NCBI GenBank assembly: GCA_017519405.1
Contig: JAFWSH010000010.1
Coordinates: 1 to 61,378, forward strand
Length of the DNA: 61,378 nucleotides
DNA from: Clostridia bacterium
GTDB taxonomy: Bacteria; Bacillota; Clostridia; Christensenellales; Aristaeellaceae
Direction of reading: 5' to 3'
Positions 15,225 through 24,640 of this stretch are shown here, piece after piece. Both the position numbers and the translations under genes were made by a program. The first letter of the stretch is position 1. Each line of letters starts with the position of its first letter. The notes beneath the pieces were generated by a model. It was not told the origin of the DNA. It did no database searches and saw only the letters and a list, made by a program, of their open reading frames with translations.

Positions 15225-15602
15225 ATGGCACGCATTGCGGGCGTTGACCTGCCCAGAGAAAAGCGCGTGGAGATCGGCCTGACCTACATCTACGGCATCG
15301 GCCTGGCCACTTCCCAGAAGTTGCTCGCGGACGTCGGCATCAATCCCGACACGCGGGTGAAGGACCTCTCCGAGAATGACATCAGCAAGCTGCGCGACTA
15401 CATTGAGCATCACCTGAAGGTGGAGGGCGACCTGCGCCGTGAGGTGAGCCTGAACATCAAGCGGCTCATCGAGATCGGCTCCTACCGTGGTGTCCGTCAT
15501 CGTCGCGGCCTCCCGGTCCGCGGCCAGAACACCAAGCAGAATGCCCGTACCCGCAAGGGCCCCAAGAAGACCATTGCCGGCAAGAAGAAGGCCACCCGCT
15601 AA
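15225..15602 (+). CDS. rpsM: 30S ribosomal protein S13
   Basis: The 125-residue product starts [20 protein letters not shown], the S13 signature, with the helix-two-turn-helix ([19 protein letters not shown]) and the basic C-terminal tail ([15 protein letters not shown]) that contacts the P-site tRNA. TGGAGGTG lies ten bases before the ATG. It is the first gene of the alpha operon; infA and rpmJ, which usually come just upstream in Clostridia, are absent. Confidence 0.98.
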   Translation: MARIAGVDLPREKRVEIGLTYIYGIGLATSQKLLADVGINPDTRVKDLSENDISKLRDYIEHHLKVEGDLRREVSLNIKRLIEIGSYRGVRHRRGLPVRGQNTKQNARTRKGPKKTIAGKKKATR

Positions 15603-15629
15603 GGCATAAGATTCGGAGGGAAATGAAAA

Positions 15630-16031
15630 ATGGCACCCAAATCCAAGATGAAGAAGGTTGTGCGCAAGCGCAAGGAGCGCAAGCTCGTGGAGCGCGGCGC
15701 CGCCCATATCACTTCTTCTTTCAACAATACCATCGTGACCATCACGGACACGCAGGGCAACGCCCTGTCCTGGGCCTCCGCCGGTGGCCTGGGCTTCCGC
15801 GGCAGCAAGAAATCCACGCCCTTTGCCGCGCAGATGGCGGCAGAGACCGCAGCCAACGCGGCCAAGGAATTCGGCCTGCGTTCTGTGGAAGTGTATGTGA
15901 AGGGGCCCGGTTCCGGCCGTGAGGCTGCGATCCGTTCCCTGCAGGCGGCTGGCCTGGATGTGAGCATGATCAAGGACGTCACGCCCATCCCCCACAACGG
16001 TTGCCGTCCGCCCAAGCGCCGTCGCGTGTAA
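15630..16031 (+). CDS. rpsK: 30S ribosomal protein S11
   Basis: This is 133 residues with the S11 core: [37 protein letters not shown] and [16 protein letters not shown], ending in [11 protein letters not shown]11 forms part of the 30S platform near the mRNA exit. The gap to rpsM is 27 bases with a GGAGG site, and it is plainly co-transcribed. Length and all conserved blocks are normal. Confidence 0.98.
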   Translation: MAPKSKMKKVVRKRKERKLVERGAAHITSSFNNTIVTITDTQGNALSWASAGGLGFRGSKKSTPFAAQMAAETAANAAKEFGLRSVEVYVKGPGSGREAAIRSLQAAGLDVSMIKDVTPIPHNGCRPPKRRRV

Positions 16032-16054
16032 GGTTTTGAAGGAGGACAAGAACA

Positions 16055-16651
16055 ATGGCAGTCAATAAACAGCCGATCGCCAAGAAGTGCCGGAGCTTTG
16101 AGGTTTCTCCGGCCGTGATGGGCTATGGCAACAAGAAGTCCACTCGCAACCCCGGCGGCCAGCGCCGCAAGAAGGTTTCCGAGTATGGCGCCCAGCTGAA
16201 GGAAAAGCAGAAGGTCAAGTTTATCTACGGCATCCTGGAGAAGCAGTTCCATGCTTACTATCTCCGGGCCGCCAATATGCGGGGCATCACCGGTGACAAC
16301 ATGCTGCGCCTGCTGGAACTCCGGCTGGACAACGTGGTGTACCGTCTGGGCCTTGCCAAGACCCGCCGCCAGGCCCGCCAGATCGTGGTGCACGGCCACA
16401 TCCGCGTCAACGGCCAGAAGGTGGACGTTCCCTCCTACCAGGTGAAGGTGGAGGATGTGATCTCCCTGCGGAAGCGCTCCGAGGAGATCGAGATGTTCAA
16501 GGGCCTGCGGGAAGGCACCACCGCCGTGACCCCCAAGTGGCTCTCCTTTGATGCTCAGAACCTGTGCGGCAAGGTGGTTGCCCTGCCCGCCCGCGAAGAC
16601 ATCGACTTCGAGGTGCAGGAGCACATGATCATCGAGCATTACTCCCGCTAA
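16055..16651 (+). CDS. rpsD: 30S ribosomal protein S4
   Basis: The 198-residue protein has the S4 N-terminal domain and the S4 RNA-binding fold (RLDNVVYRLGLAKTRRQARQIV, HGHIRVNGQKVDVPSYQV). The N-terminus is shorter and has no zinc Cys cluster, as in the zinc-free form. S4 nucleates 30S assembly by binding 16S rRNA and in Bacillus also represses the alpha operon. An AAGGAGG site precedes the ATG. The long rpsM leader is a candidate S4 target. Confidence 0.97.
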   Translation: MAVNKQPIAKKCRSFEVSPAVMGYGNKKSTRNPGGQRRKKVSEYGAQLKEKQKVKFIYGILEKQFHAYYLRAANMRGITGDNMLRLLELRLDNVVYRLGLAKTRRQARQIVVHGHIRVNGQKVDVPSYQVKVEDVISLRKRSEEIEMFKGLREGTTAVTPKWLSFDAQNLCGKVVALPAREDIDFEVQEHMIIEHYSR

Positions 16652-16713
16652 GCATCCCCTGTCCGGCATAGCACTCACTATGTTGGTTTTACCACAAGAG
16701 GAGGGTAATCGGA

Positions 16714-17667
16714 ATGATCTCAGAATTCGAACAGGCACGCATCGAGTGCGTCAGCGTCGACCAAAATGGCTGCCATGCCGTCTTTGTGGTCGATCCGCTT
16801 GAGCGTGGCTTTGGCCACACGCTGGGCAATTCTCTTCGCCGCGTGCTGCTGTCCTCCCTCCCCGGTGCAGCAGTTTCCTCTGTGCACATCGAAGGTGTAC
16901 AGCACGAGTTCTCCACAATCCCCGGCGTCAAGGAAGACGTGACGGAAATCATCCTCAACCTGAAAGCCCTGTCCGTGAAGGTCTTCGGTGACGACCAGAG
17001 CCGCCGGACGGTGAGTGTCGACATCCAGGGTCCCTGCGAAGTGACGGGCGCCGACATCAAGGTGGACGAGGAGATCGAAATCATCAATCCCGAGCTGCAT
17101 ATCGCCACCCTGAACGAGGACGCGCATCTGCGGATGCAGCTGACCATCGACAGCGGACGCGGCTATGTGAGCGCAGATCGCAACAAGGACGCCACCATGC
17201 CCATCGGCGTGATCCCCATCGACTCCATTTTCACCCCCGTGCGGAAAGTCAACTACACAGTGGAAGACACCCGTGTCGGTCAGGCAACGGACTATGACAA
17301 GCTCACCCTGGAGATCTGGACCAACGGCACCCTGAAGCCTGAGGAGGCCATCAGCGGCGCCGCCCGGATCCTCACCGAGCATCTTGCCCTGTTCGTCTCC
17401 CTCACCGACCAGGTCCTGCCTGTGAGCATGACCACCCCCGAGCCCAGCAGCGGTGAGCGTCTCCTGGAGATGACCATCGAGGAGCTGGACCTGTCCGTCC
17501 GCGCCTACAACTGCCTGAAGCGCGCGAACATCAACACGGTGGCCGAGCTGGTAACCCGCAACGTGGAAGACATGATGAAGGTCCGCAACCTGGGCCGCAA
17601 GAGCCTGGTGGAAGTCGAACAGAAGCTGCACGAGCTGGGGCTGAGTCTCCGCCAGAACGAAGAGTAA
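16714..17667 (+). CDS. rpoA: RNA polymerase alpha subunit
   Basis: The 317-residue product has the dimerising N-terminal domain ([23 protein letters not shown] near residue 30) and the C-terminal domain ([22 protein letters not shown], then [14 protein letters not shown]) that binds UP elements and activators. Length is typical. An AGAGGAGGG site lies upstream of the ATG. Its place between rpsD and rplQ is standard for the operon. Confidence 0.98.
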   Translation: MISEFEQARIECVSVDQNGCHAVFVVDPLERGFGHTLGNSLRRVLLSSLPGAAVSSVHIEGVQHEFSTIPGVKEDVTEIILNLKALSVKVFGDDQSRRTVSVDIQGPCEVTGADIKVDEEIEIINPELHIATLNEDAHLRMQLTIDSGRGYVSADRNKDATMPIGVIPIDSIFTPVRKVNYTVEDTRVGQATDYDKLTLEIWTNGTLKPEEAISGAARILTEHLALFVSLTDQVLPVSMTTPEPSSGERLLEMTIEELDLSVRAYNCLKRANINTVAELVTRNVEDMMKVRNLGRKSLVEVEQKLHELGLSLRQNEE

Positions 17668-17692
17668 TAGTCCATGAAGGAGGAAGAAACCC

Positions 17693-18220
17693 ATGGCACA
17701 TCAACGCAAGCTGGGCCGCACTGCCGATCAGCGGAAGGCCCTGCTCCGCAACCAGGTGACCAACCTCATCTGGAACGGCCGTATTGTGACCACCGAGGCC
17801 AAGGCGAAGGAAGTCCGCGCCGTGGCTGAGCGCCTGATCACCCTGGCCGTCAAGGAATGCGATAACACCATCACCACCACCAAGCAGACCCACAACGACA
17901 AGGGTCAGCAGGTCACCCTGGACGTGGTGAACGACGCCCCGTCCAAGCTGCACGCCCGCCGGATCATTATGGCTTACCTCTACGACCTGAAGGCTTCCCG
18001 CCTGGTGGACGAGGACGGCAAGCGCGAGACCCGTGCGGAATACAAGGAGCGCACCCGCGACAACAAGCATCCCGTGGTGGAGAAGCTCTTCCGCGAGATC
18101 GGCCCCAAGTTCAAGGCCCGCAACGCCGAGAAGAACTGCGTGGGCGGCTACACCCGCATCATCAAGATGGGCCCCCGCCGCGGCGACGCCGCCGAGATGG
18201 TCATTCTTGAGCTGGTCTGA
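17693..18220 (+). CDS. rplQ: 50S ribosomal protein L17, long form
   Basis: The N-terminal 60 residues are classical L17 ([19 protein letters not shown], then [20 protein letters not shown]). A segment of about 55 residues ([13 protein letters not shown] to NKHPVV) is inserted before the C-terminal block ([21 protein letters not shown]). The total of 175 residues compares with about 115-130 in many bacteria; long forms occur in several clostridial families. L17 lies near the exit tunnel. It is the last gene of the operon and is followed by a strong terminator. Confidence 0.97.
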   Translation: MAHQRKLGRTADQRKALLRNQVTNLIWNGRIVTTEAKAKEVRAVAERLITLAVKECDNTITTTKQTHNDKGQQVTLDVVNDAPSKLHARRIIMAYLYDLKASRLVDEDGKRETRAEYKERTRDNKHPVVEKLFREIGPKFKARNAEKNCVGGYTRIIKMGPRRGDAAEMVILELV

Positions 18221-18253
18221 TCCGTAACAGCAACGTAACAGCACATCAAAGCA

Positions 18254-18298
18254 AAAACGCCGTCATCCCCTCCGCACAAAGGGTGATGACGGCGTTTT
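18254..18298. terminator. bidirectional terminator between rplQ and the histidine kinase
   Basis: AAAACGCCGTCATC and GATGACGGCGTTTT form a perfect 14-bp stem with runs of A and T on either side, so it can act on both strands for these convergent genes. Confidence 0.9.
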
Positions 18299-18321
18299 CC
18301 TGTCTCGGAAAGCGGTCTGTC

Positions 18322-19734
18322 TCACGCTTCCCGGCTCTCCCCGCTGCCGGCAGGGAGCTGAACCGCGTGCAGCTCCACCTCGAAGGTGGTGCCCATTCCT
18401 TTTTTCGACCGCACATAGATCTTGCCCCCGTGGGCCACGGCAATGATGCGTGCAATGGACAGTCCCAGGCCGTGGCCGCCATGGTCCGCCTTCTTGGCGG
18501 ACTCGGAGCGGTAGAAGCGCTCGAAGATCCGGGGAAGCTCCTCCGGGTCAATGCCCTCCCCCTCGTCCTTCACGGACAGAAGGCATTTGTCCCCCTCCTG
18601 CCGGACGCCCAGGGTGATTTTTGCCCCATGGGGGGAATACTTGACGGCATTGTCCACCAGAATCCGCAGCAGCTGCTTCACCAGGCCCCTGTCTGCGTGG
18701 ATGGTGACCGGATCCATCCGCTCTGTCACAAAAGCGTCGTCCGGGTTCACCATGGACGTCTCCCGCTGAACCTCCTCGGCCACCTCCCGGGGATCGAAGG
18801 AGGTCAGCTCCAGCATCATGGTTTTGTTGTCATGCCGGGCCAGGAAGAGCAGGCTCTCCACCAGCTCCTTCATGGCCCGGGTCTCCTGGGAGATGGCGTC
18901 GATGCCCTCCTGAAGCACTTCCGGGTCATTCTTGCCCCAGCGGTTCAGCATATCGGCGTAGCCCTGGATCACCGCGATGGGCGTGCGCAGCTCGTGGGAG
19001 GCGCTGGACACAAACTGTTTCTGGCTGTTGTAGCTCTGTTCGATCCGGTCCAGCATGGAGTTGATCACCACCGCCAGATCCTGGAGCTCATTCTTGGTGC
19101 CCGCCACATTGATGCGGTTGGAGAGGTTGGCCGCGGAGAGGGTCTGGGCCATCTCCGTCATCTCCCGGATGGGCGCCAGCACCCGCTTGTCCAGCCGCTT
19201 TCTTTTCCCGAGAAAGTACAGCATCCGCATCATGTCCGCTACCACAATCAGGCACAGCGCCGTCAGCAGCATCAGCCAGGCATTGCGCAGATTGACGGTG
19301 ACACAGAGTACCCGGCCGTCCGTCCGCTGGGCCGCCACGGTCAGGTCCCGGGGGAAATTGACGTGCAGCCGGCGGAAGGCAGCTTCCCCGTCCCGGGCTG
19401 TCCCCTCATCGGGCTCCTCTAGCCGGGCGTCCAACATGGCGTTGCACAGGATCAGCTGGCTGTACCCTCCCTCCGCCAGATCCGGTTCACAGGGGAGAAG
19501 CCCTTTCACCGTCTGATAGACCTGCCAGCTGAACAGGGCGCCAAAGGCGATGGACGTCACCAGCATCACCAGCAGGCTGCTGCGGACCATCTGCCAGCAG
19601 TAGTGCATGGCGATGCGCAGGGTCAGGGAGAATCTGACCCCCTGCCTGACTTTCTCCAGCCCCCCATGGGTTTTCTCGGAGAGGCGGTTGAACCCTCTGG
19701 CCTCCCCCGGAAGCTCTGCTTTGATCTTACTCAT
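18322..19734 (-). CDS. two-component sensor histidine kinase
   Basis: The 470-residue protein has two membrane spans (about 50-70 and 152-172) flanking an extracytoplasmic loop of some 80 residues, a HAMP linker, the phospho-acceptor His247 in SSASHELRTPIAVI, and an ATPase domain (VDNAVKYSP, DEGEGI, GGHGLGLSI). The start ATG overlaps the end of the response regulator by eight bases, so they are translationally coupled. The ligand is unknown; the loop has no recognised sensor domain. It converges on rplQ across a shared terminator. Confidence 0.93.
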   Translation of the reverse strand: MSKIKAELPGEARGFNRLSEKTHGGLEKVRQGVRFSLTLRIAMHYCWQMVRSSLLVMLVTSIAFGALFSWQVYQTVKGLLPCEPDLAEGGYSQLILCNAMLDARLEEPDEGTARDGEAAFRRLHVNFPRDLTVAAQRTDGRVLCVTVNLRNAWLMLLTALCLIVVADMMRMLYFLGKRKRLDKRVLAPIREMTEMAQTLSAANLSNRINVAGTKNELQDLAVVINSMLDRIEQSYNSQKQFVSSASHELRTPIAVIQGYADMLNRWGKNDPEVLQEGIDAISQETRAMKELVESLLFLARHDNKTMMLELTSFDPREVAEEVQRETSMVNPDDAFVTERMDPVTIHADRGLVKQLLRILVDNAVKYSPHGAKITLGVRQEGDKCLLSVKDEGEGIDPEELPRIFERFYRSESAKKADHGGHGLGLSIARIIAVAHGGKIYVRSKKGMGTTFEVELHAVQLPAGSGESREA

Positions 19735-20422
19735 AGCTGAATACATACCCCACCGAGCGAATGGTCTGAATGGTGCGGATGCCGAAGCGGTCGTCCAGCT
19801 TGTGCCGGAGATACCGCACGTAGACATCCACCACATTGGTGTCACCGGTATAGTCGTAGCCCCAGACATCGTTGAGGATGGCGTCCCGGGTGACCGCCTT
19901 GCCCTTGCGCTCCATCAGGTAGTGGAGCAGGTCAAACTCCTTCTTGGTCAGGGCCACCGGTTCCCCCGCGAAGGTGACGGTGTAGCGTTCCGGATCCAGC
20001 ACCAGGTCCCCTGCCCGCAGGGCTGCGCTCTCCGGCTCCGCCGCTGCGGCAGCTGCCTTGGCCCTGGGCTTGCGGAGGGCGGCACGGATGCGCGCCAGGA
20101 GCTCCTCAATGGCGAAGGGCTTGGTCATGTAGTCGTCTGCCCCCATGTCCAGGCCCATCACCTTGTCGGAGACATCGTCCTTGGCAGTGAGCATGATGAT
20201 GGGTACATCGCTCTCGTGGCGGACCCGGCGGCAAACCTCCACGCCGCTGAGCTCCGGCAGCATCAGATCCAGGATGATCAAATCCGGATCCCAGGACAGG
20301 GCACGCTCCAATCCGGTCCGCCCGTCCCCGGCGCTGTCCACCTCATAACCCTCGTGCTCCAGCTCCAGCGCCAGATAGCGCGCAATCTTCCGCTCGTCCT
20401 CCACGATCAGGATCCTGCTCAT
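19727..20422 (-). CDS. OmpR-family response regulator
   Basis: The receiver domain (1-120) carries the phospho-acceptor Asp52 in ILDLMLPELSG, with LTAKDD and the KPF lysine switch. A linker with AKAAAAAAE leads to the winged-helix DNA-binding domain (VALTKKEFDLLHYLM to DVYVRYLRHKL), 231 residues in all. It acts with the coupled kinase encoded next to it. An AGGAGGAA site lies just before the ATG. Targets are unknown; the DUF4342 gene just upstream on the same strand is a possible member of the regulon. Confidence 0.95.
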   Translation of the reverse strand: MSRILIVEDERKIARYLALELEHEGYEVDSAGDGRTGLERALSWDPDLIILDLMLPELSGVEVCRRVRHESDVPIIMLTAKDDVSDKVMGLDMGADDYMTKPFAIEELLARIRAALRKPRAKAAAAAAEPESAALRAGDLVLDPERYTVTFAGEPVALTKKEFDLLHYLMERKGKAVTRDAILNDVWGYDYTGDTNVVDVYVRYLRHKLDDRFGIRTIQTIRSVGYVFSYE

Positions 20423-20447
20423 CGTTGATTCCTCCTGTGTGCCAAAA

Positions 20448-20484
20448 TCGGGAACAAGGGCAGGCGGTGTGTCCCGCCCTGCCC
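20448..20484 (-). terminator. possible terminator after the DUF4342 gene
   Basis: GGGCAGG and CCTGCCC pair, extended by CGG/CCG with one bulge. On the minus strand the tract after the stem is TTGTTCCCGATTTT, so it is weak. Confidence 0.4.
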
Positions 20485-20494
20485 CCGTGGGACA

Positions 20495-21244
20495 TTACTC
20501 GATGGTGGCGCGGCCATAGCCCTCGTTGTCGCGGCTGACGCTGACGCTGCCGTCGGGGGTGTTGACCCGCACCGGCATCTGCAGCACCGGCACATCGGCC
20601 CCCTGTTCATAGCTCTCCATATCCCGGACAATGGAGCCCGGAGTCTCCTCGGCCGCGGCCATGGGCTCGGGCGCGGCAGGCTGCTCCGCCACCGGCTCCT
20701 TGGCGCCCTCCGGCGCCTTCCGGCCATCCTGGGCATTCTGGGTCTCCCCCATCTGGGAGAAGCTGCGGGCAATGCCGCTGACGGACTGCCGCACATTGTC
20801 GGCGGCACTGCGGACCATCCCCTCGATGCTCTGGGAGGCAAACTCCTCGTCGTTCTTGTCCAGGTTGATTCTGTAGCCGCAAAGCAGGCTGATGATCAGG
20901 CCGGCCAGCGCCAGCTTCGGGCTGATGAAGAGGGCAAGAATGGTGAAGAGAATGGAGAGATTGACAATGATGGTGTTGCCCCGGCGGACCTTGATCCTGG
21001 TCTGATAGAGCCACTGGAAGGCATTGATCAGGCCCCTCTTGCGCCGCTGGGAGCGGGAGGACCGCACTGGCCCTTCCACCGGCTGATCCGAGCCGTCCGC
21101 CTTCAGCTTTCCGTTGCGCTGCAGGTCGATCAGGGCATACAGGACATTGCCGTTGTGATAGTCCAGCAGGGCAACGGCCTCCTCGTAACTGATACCGCTC
21201 TTCCTGCGGATCATCTCAATATCTTCGATGGTGTAGCTTGCCAT
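20495..21244 (-). CDS. DUF4342 protein with UBA-like domain and membrane segment
   Basis: The N-terminus (EMIRRKSGISYEEAVALLDY, then GNVLYALIDLQRNGK) is the UBA-like DUF4342 fold also seen in elongation factor Ts. It is followed by a basic linker, a hydrophobic segment of about 30 residues (NLSILFTILALFISPKLALA), and a low-complexity Ala/Pro/Glu tail. ATG 21244 follows GAGGAG; upstream ATGs lack a site. The family has no known function. It may be a cytoplasmic-facing membrane protein. It lies just before the two-component genes. Confidence 0.75.
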   Translation of the reverse strand: MASYTIEDIEMIRRKSGISYEEAVALLDYHNGNVLYALIDLQRNGKLKADGSDQPVEGPVRSSRSQRRKRGLINAFQWLYQTRIKVRRGNTIIVNLSILFTILALFISPKLALAGLIISLLCGYRINLDKNDEEFASQSIEGMVRSAADNVRQSVSGIARSFSQMGETQNAQDGRKAPEGAKEPVAEQPAAPEPMAAAEETPGSIVRDMESYEQGADVPVLQMPVRVNTPDGSVSVSRDNEGYGRATIE

Positions 21245-21404
21245 GTTGCTTATCTCCTCTCTGCCGCATTTCTCAGCCGGCGATGCCATCATAGCATGGA
21301 TGCCGCCGTCTTGCTTTAGAAGGCAGCCGGAATTCCCTTAGAATCCCATTAGAATTTCCGGGGAGTTTTCACAATTGCCGCCCAGCCGGGCAAACTGCAC
21401 CGCA

Positions 21405-21434
21405 TTGCCAAATCCCGGTGTGATGGTATATAAT
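21405..21434 (+). promoter_or_regulatory. nnr promoter
   Basis: TTGCCA (21405-21410), an 18-base spacer and TATAAT (21429-21434), about 33 bases before the nnr start. Confidence 0.65.
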
Positions 21435-21467
21435 GAGGGCAGTCAGTCACCCAGAGGAGGTGCCGCC

Positions 21468-22979
21468 ATGGCCATGACCATACAGCCCCGGGAAATGCGG
21501 GCACTGGAACAGCGCTTTATGGAGGAACGGGGCATTCCTGGCCTGCTGCTGATGGAGCACGCCGCCGCCGGCATTGTCCGGGCGCTGCGGGACATCGCAA
21601 CCGGAAATCAGCCGGTGCTTTTTCTCTGCGGGCCGGGCAACAACGGCGGGGACGGCTATGCTGCCGCCCGGCTCTGGCAGCAGGAGGGCGCCCGCAGCCT
21701 GATCTGGGAGCTCAGCAGCAGCCCCTCCGGCGATGCGCTCATCAACCGCCGGCTGGCCCTGGACTGCGGCATCCCCGCGGTGACCCTGGCGGAGGCGCCG
21801 GACGCGCTTCCCGCCTGTGCCGCAGTGGTGGACGCCCTCTTCGGCACGGGGCTGAACCGGGCGCCGGAGGGTCTTGCAGCAGCGCTGATCCGCCTGGTGA
21901 ACCGATCCCGACTTCCGGTTCTGGCGGTGGACATTCCCTCCGGGCTGAACGGCGAGGACGGCAGCGTGCCCGGTGAAGCGATCCGGGCGGATGTCACCGT
22001 CACCTTTCATCGCCTGAAGGCCGGCCTGCTGCTCAAGGACGCCTGCGCCTTCTCCGGCCGGATCATCCGCTGGCCGATCCTGATCCCAGAGGATTACGGG
22101 GACGTGCCGGGCCTGTCGTATCTGGAAAACAGCGATCTACCCGCCCTGATCCCACCCCGGGGTGCCGCCAGCCACAAGGGCACCTGGGGGCGGGCGGTGC
22201 TGCTGGTGGGGTCTGAAGGCATGGCGGGCGCCGCGGCGCTGTGTGCAGCCGCCTGCATCCGGGGCGGATGCGGCCTCACCCGCGTGCTGTGTCCCCCCGC
22301 GGTGCTGCCGGTGGTCCAGCGCCTTGTGCCCGGCGCCACTGTTACGCCCCTCACCGGAGACGGGGAAGCCAATGCAGCCCTGGCCCGGGAATGCCTCCGC
22401 ACGTCAGACCGCGCCGCCATCGGCTGCGGTATCGGCACGGGAGATCACCTGCTGCCGCTGCTGAAGGCCTTCCGGGACGCCTCCTGCCCCGTGGTCTGGG
22501 ACGCGGATGCGCTGAATCTGCTGGCCCGGTATCCGGCGCTGCTCCCCCTGAAGGCGGAGGACATCATCACGCCGCACCCCGGCGAGGCCGCCCGTCTGCT
22601 GCAGATGGGCACCGGGGACATCCGGCGCGACCCCCTGGCGTCCCTCCGGCAGCTCCATGACAGGTGTGGATGCCGGGTCATCCTCAAGGGGGCACGGTCG
22701 CTGATGACCGACGGGAAAGGGATCGCCGTCAACCCCATCGGCACCCCTGCCCTGGCCAAGGGCGGCAGCGGAGACATGCTGACGGGGCTGCTGACGGCCC
22801 TGCTGGGCCGCACATCGGCGGCGGACGCCCCGCTGGCGGAGCTGCAGGCAGCCTGCTATCTGCACACGGCCGCCGCCATGCGGGCGGAGCTGATCAGCGG
22901 CAGGGACAGCGTGACCCCGGAGGAGATCGCCGCCTGCATCCGGCTCTACGCCGACGACCTGCCGATGCTCAACGGGTAA
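21468..22979 (+). CDS. nnr: bifunctional NAD(P)H-hydrate repair enzyme (epimerase plus dehydratase)
   Basis: The N-terminal half is the NnrE epimerase (ALEQRFMEERGIPGLLLMEH, CGPGNNGGDGYAAARL, DALFGTGLNR). The C-terminal half is the NnrD ADP-dependent dehydratase (KGTWGRAVLLVGSEGMAGAA, ITPHPGEAARLL, KGGSGDMLTGL). Together they repair damaged hydrated NADH and NADPH. The fused form of about 500 residues is standard in bacteria. ATG 21468 is set by AGAGGAGGT; the longer frame start has no site. Its 3' end overlaps the convergent MBL gene by 11 bases. Confidence 0.95.
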   Translation: MAMTIQPREMRALEQRFMEERGIPGLLLMEHAAAGIVRALRDIATGNQPVLFLCGPGNNGGDGYAAARLWQQEGARSLIWELSSSPSGDALINRRLALDCGIPAVTLAEAPDALPACAAVVDALFGTGLNRAPEGLAAALIRLVNRSRLPVLAVDIPSGLNGEDGSVPGEAIRADVTVTFHRLKAGLLLKDACAFSGRIIRWPILIPEDYGDVPGLSYLENSDLPALIPPRGAASHKGTWGRAVLLVGSEGMAGAAALCAAACIRGGCGLTRVLCPPAVLPVVQRLVPGATVTPLTGDGEANAALARECLRTSDRAAIGCGIGTGDHLLPLLKAFRDASCPVVWDADALNLLARYPALLPLKAEDIITPHPGEAARLLQMGTGDIRRDPLASLRQLHDRCGCRVILKGARSLMTDGKGIAVNPIGTPALAKGGSGDMLTGLLTALLGRTSAADAPLAELQAACYLHTAAAMRAELISGRDSVTPEEIAACIRLYADDLPMLNG

Positions 22980-23625
22980 ACTGGGGATCCGGGTTCAGCA
23001 CCACCAGGTGGGGCTGGCAGGCCAGGTCCCCCGCCGTGACCCGGAGAAGATCCAGCCGTTCTGCTTCCTCCTGCATCAGGGAGAGGAAATCCTCCACCGG
23101 CGCAATGGGCCAGCCGGCGTTGTACCGGGTCCGGTAGTGCATGGGCACCACCACCCGGGGCTGCAGGAGCCTGCAGGTCTCCACGGCCTGGGCGGCGTCG
23201 ATGGTGAAGTGGCCGCCCACGGGGATCATCAGCAGGTCAATGCGGCCCAGCGCCCGGCACAGCGCCTCGTCCGGCAGGTGTCCCAGGTCCCCCAGATGGG
23301 CTACCCGCAGCCCTTCCGCCTCCACCACGCTGACCAGGTTCTCCCCCCGCTTGCTCCCCCGGGCATCGTCGTGGAAGCTTCCGAAGCTGTGAACCGTCAC
23401 ATCCGGCGCCAGGGTGTGATCCCCTGCCTCCCGGACCACCGCGGTCCAGCCCTCCACCGTGTCCACGGCGCTGTGGTCATGATGGCCGTGGCTGACGATC
23501 ACCGCATCCGCCCGCAGCGGCGCCACCGGGTAGCCGGTGGAGGCGTCATAGGGGTCCGTCACGATACGGAACCCATTGTCCAGGCACAGCAGAAACTTGG
23601 CATGTCCGATGCAGCGCAGAATCAT
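22969..23625 (-). CDS. MBL-fold metal-dependent hydrolase
   Basis: The 218-residue protein has the metallo-beta-lactamase metal motif SHGHHDHSAVD, a downstream aspartate in HLGDLGHLPDE, and a terminal MHYRTRYN histidine block. This matches UPF0173-like hydrolases of the YtkL type rather than a beta-lactamase. The substrate is not known. An AGGAGGAA site precedes the ATG. It ends inside the 3' end of nnr and is followed upstream by an unknown gene on the same strand. Confidence 0.85.
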   Translation of the reverse strand: MILRCIGHAKFLLCLDNGFRIVTDPYDASTGYPVAPLRADAVIVSHGHHDHSAVDTVEGWTAVVREAGDHTLAPDVTVHSFGSFHDDARGSKRGENLVSVVEAEGLRVAHLGDLGHLPDEALCRALGRIDLLMIPVGGHFTIDAAQAVETCRLLQPRVVVPMHYRTRYNAGWPIAPVEDFLSLMQEEAERLDLLRVTAGDLACQPHLVVLNPDPQFTR

Positions 23626-23637
23626 TCTATTTCCTCC

Positions 23638-24138
23638 TTATCCCTTCCGGTGATTTGCAGCCGTACACGCCCGGGACAGCCAGGGGAGGGCGGCGCCCGG
23701 CAGTTCCTCATGCCGCCGGAGGCATTCCGCCCATTGGCGGTGGAGGGCTCCGCAGCATCTCGCCAGCTCTGCGGCCCCCCGCTCAGCGGCCTTGGCAGCC
23801 TGCCGCACCGTCTCCGCCGGATCCGCGCTTCCCGGGTGCCGGATCAGCAGGGACAGGGCAGCCCCCGTCTCCCCCGCCGGCAGCACATCCGGCCGTGGCG
23901 CCACAGGCAGCTGCTCCCAGGCGTCCAGCAGCAGCCAGCCGTTCTCCGCGGTGCGCCAGCGCCATCCGGCAGCCTCAGCCCGCGCCAGAAACCGGGCGGC
24001 GTCATCCGGAGAGGCCGTCAGCGGGAGGTCGGTTGCCAGCAGCCAGCCCTCCCGGTCGCAGCGCCGGATGACCGGCGGACGGGAGACAGGGATGCCGCGC
24101 ATCCATTCAGCGGCGGCGGACCGCAGCCCGGTCAGCAC
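23638..24138 (-). CDS. uncharacterised protein, 166 aa
   Basis: No family was recognised. The protein is rich in Ala, Arg and Trp, with amphipathic helices in the C-terminal half (AETVRQAAKAAERGAAELAR), and no signal peptide or membrane segment. A GTG start at 24138 is chosen because GGGAGG lies eight bases before it and the start overlaps the DUF1934 stop by seven bases. The tight packing with DUF1934 and the MBL gene suggests one transcript. It may be fast-evolving, since base use matches its neighbours but no motif stands out. Confidence 0.6.
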   Translation of the reverse strand: MLTGLRSAAAEWMRGIPVSRPPVIRRCDREGWLLATDLPLTASPDDAARFLARAEAAGWRWRTAENGWLLLDAWEQLPVAPRPDVLPAGETGAALSLLIRHPGSADPAETVRQAAKAAERGAAELARCCGALHRQWAECLRRHEELPGAALPWLSRACTAANHRKG

Positions 24139-24569
24139 GGCGACGCCTCCCAGGCAATCTCCATGCGGCGCCGGGTCTCCCCGCTGCCCGGGAGGCTCAG
24201 GCTGTAGTCCAGCAGGATCCGGCCCTCCGCCGGATCGCCCGCCACCGCAACCTCCCGGGTCCGCAGCACAAAAGGGAGCGCCCCGTAGGCCGTCCCATAG
24301 CTGCCGCGGCGGGTCTGTCCGGCCTCAAACACCATGGTGGCGGAGACCGCCCCCTCCCGGCGCATTATGACCTTGCCGGGAGAAGCCAGCAGGGTGACCC
24401 GGGTCAGATCGGCTTCCTCCCCCTCCGCCGCCAGGTTCTCCGGATAGGTCAGGCGGAGCTTCCCCTGCCTTGCCTCGGTCTCCCCCAGGGAAACAGAGGC
24501 GATGGCCTCCTCCCCAGGGCGCCCGTCCGGGCCGATCTCCGTCGACCGGATGCCGATTTTTGCCGTCAT
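24132..24569 (-). CDS. DUF1934 beta-barrel protein
   Basis: About 145 residues from MTAKIGIRSTEIGP. The pattern (GKLRLTYPE, VTLLASPGKVIMRREGAVSA, MVFEAGQTRRGSYGTAYG) is that of DUF1934, the YwiB-type small beta barrel of Firmicutes. The family's function is unknown. ATG 24569 follows GGAGGG; the longer frame has no site. It is divergent from ispE with a 71-base gap. The stop overlaps the next gene's GTG, so they are coupled. Confidence 0.8.
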   Translation of the reverse strand: MTAKIGIRSTEIGPDGRPGEEAIASVSLGETEARQGKLRLTYPENLAAEGEEADLTRVTLLASPGKVIMRREGAVSATMVFEAGQTRRGSYGTAYGALPFVLRTREVAVAGDPAEGRILLDYSLSLPGSGETRRRMEIAWEASPC

Positions 24570-24640
24570 GTACGTCCCTCCTGGCCTCATCATACCATAG
24601 GTCGAATTGAACCGCAACCCACATGGGAAAGGAAAGAGCC

